Shown here: piece by piece, positions 6,379-6,392 of the stretch
Layout of the letters: each line of letters begins with the position of its first letter
Position numbering within the stretch: position 1 is the first letter of the stretch
Origin: Mucilaginibacter sp.
Lineage (GTDB): Bacteria > Bacteroidota > Bacteroidia > Sphingobacteriales > Sphingobacteriaceae
NCBI GenBank assembly: GCA_025934475.1
Contig: JAICXZ010000201.1
Location: 1 to 6,392, forward strand
Length of the DNA stretch: 6,392 nucleotides
Direction of reading: 5' to 3'
Notes under the pieces: model-generated
Database searches by the model: none
What the model was told of the DNA's origin: nothing
The model's input: only the letters and a program-made list of their open reading frames with translations
Translations under genes and position numbers: made by a program

Positions 6379-6392
6379 GCATTTAATTAAGC

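Noticed and set aside
1..6392. CRISPR, tRNA, insertion sequence or phage signals
   Set aside because: No regularly spaced repeats, cloverleaf-like segments, transposase-like frames or terminal inverted repeats were seen on either strand.

Overview
The window looks like chromosomal DNA of a Bacteroidota bacterium, most likely of the Sphingobacteriaceae type (Mucilaginibacter/Pedobacter-like). This rests on mid-range GC, protein sequences that read like that group's GlgE, maltokinase and GlgB, Bacteroidota-style promoter words (TTG ... TAnnTTT) and weak Shine-Dalgarno signals. The genus is inferred, not demonstrated. All five genes lie on the minus strand, so transcription runs from the right edge to the left.

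From right to left: a leader of about 65 bases (6327-6392) with a possible -7 box. Next is glgE (4383-6326), the maltose-1-phosphate-using maltosyltransferase. Five bases later comes a stand-alone maltokinase (2776-4377), and 20 bases after that glgB (632-2755), the glycogen branching enzyme. Then follow a strong 10-bp inverted repeat (579-617), a small DUF1330-type protein (266-568), a promoter candidate overlapping its end, and the first 71 codons of a lipoprotein resembling proline iminopeptidases of the S33 alpha/beta-hydrolase family (1-215, running off the left edge). No stretch over 300 bases lacks a gene. I see no tRNA, rRNA, CRISPR array or mobile element.

The core is a GlgE-pathway operon. 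Maltokinase phosphorylates maltose with ATP to maltose-1-phosphate, GlgE adds the maltosyl unit to an alpha-1,4-glucan, and GlgB introduces alpha-1,6 branches, giving a glycogen-like polymer without ADP-glucose. The fourth enzyme, trehalose synthase (TreS), which supplies maltose from trehalose, is not in the window and is not fused to the maltokinase. It would have to lie to the right or elsewhere.

This is a known pathway, not a new system. The least ordinary features are a lysine/alanine-rich, histone-H1-like tail of about 66 residues on GlgB, in the place of the N1 domain of long-type branching enzymes. That tail is encoded by DNA with five separate A7 tracts. Also notable is the hairpin lying directly against the start of the DUF1330 gene.
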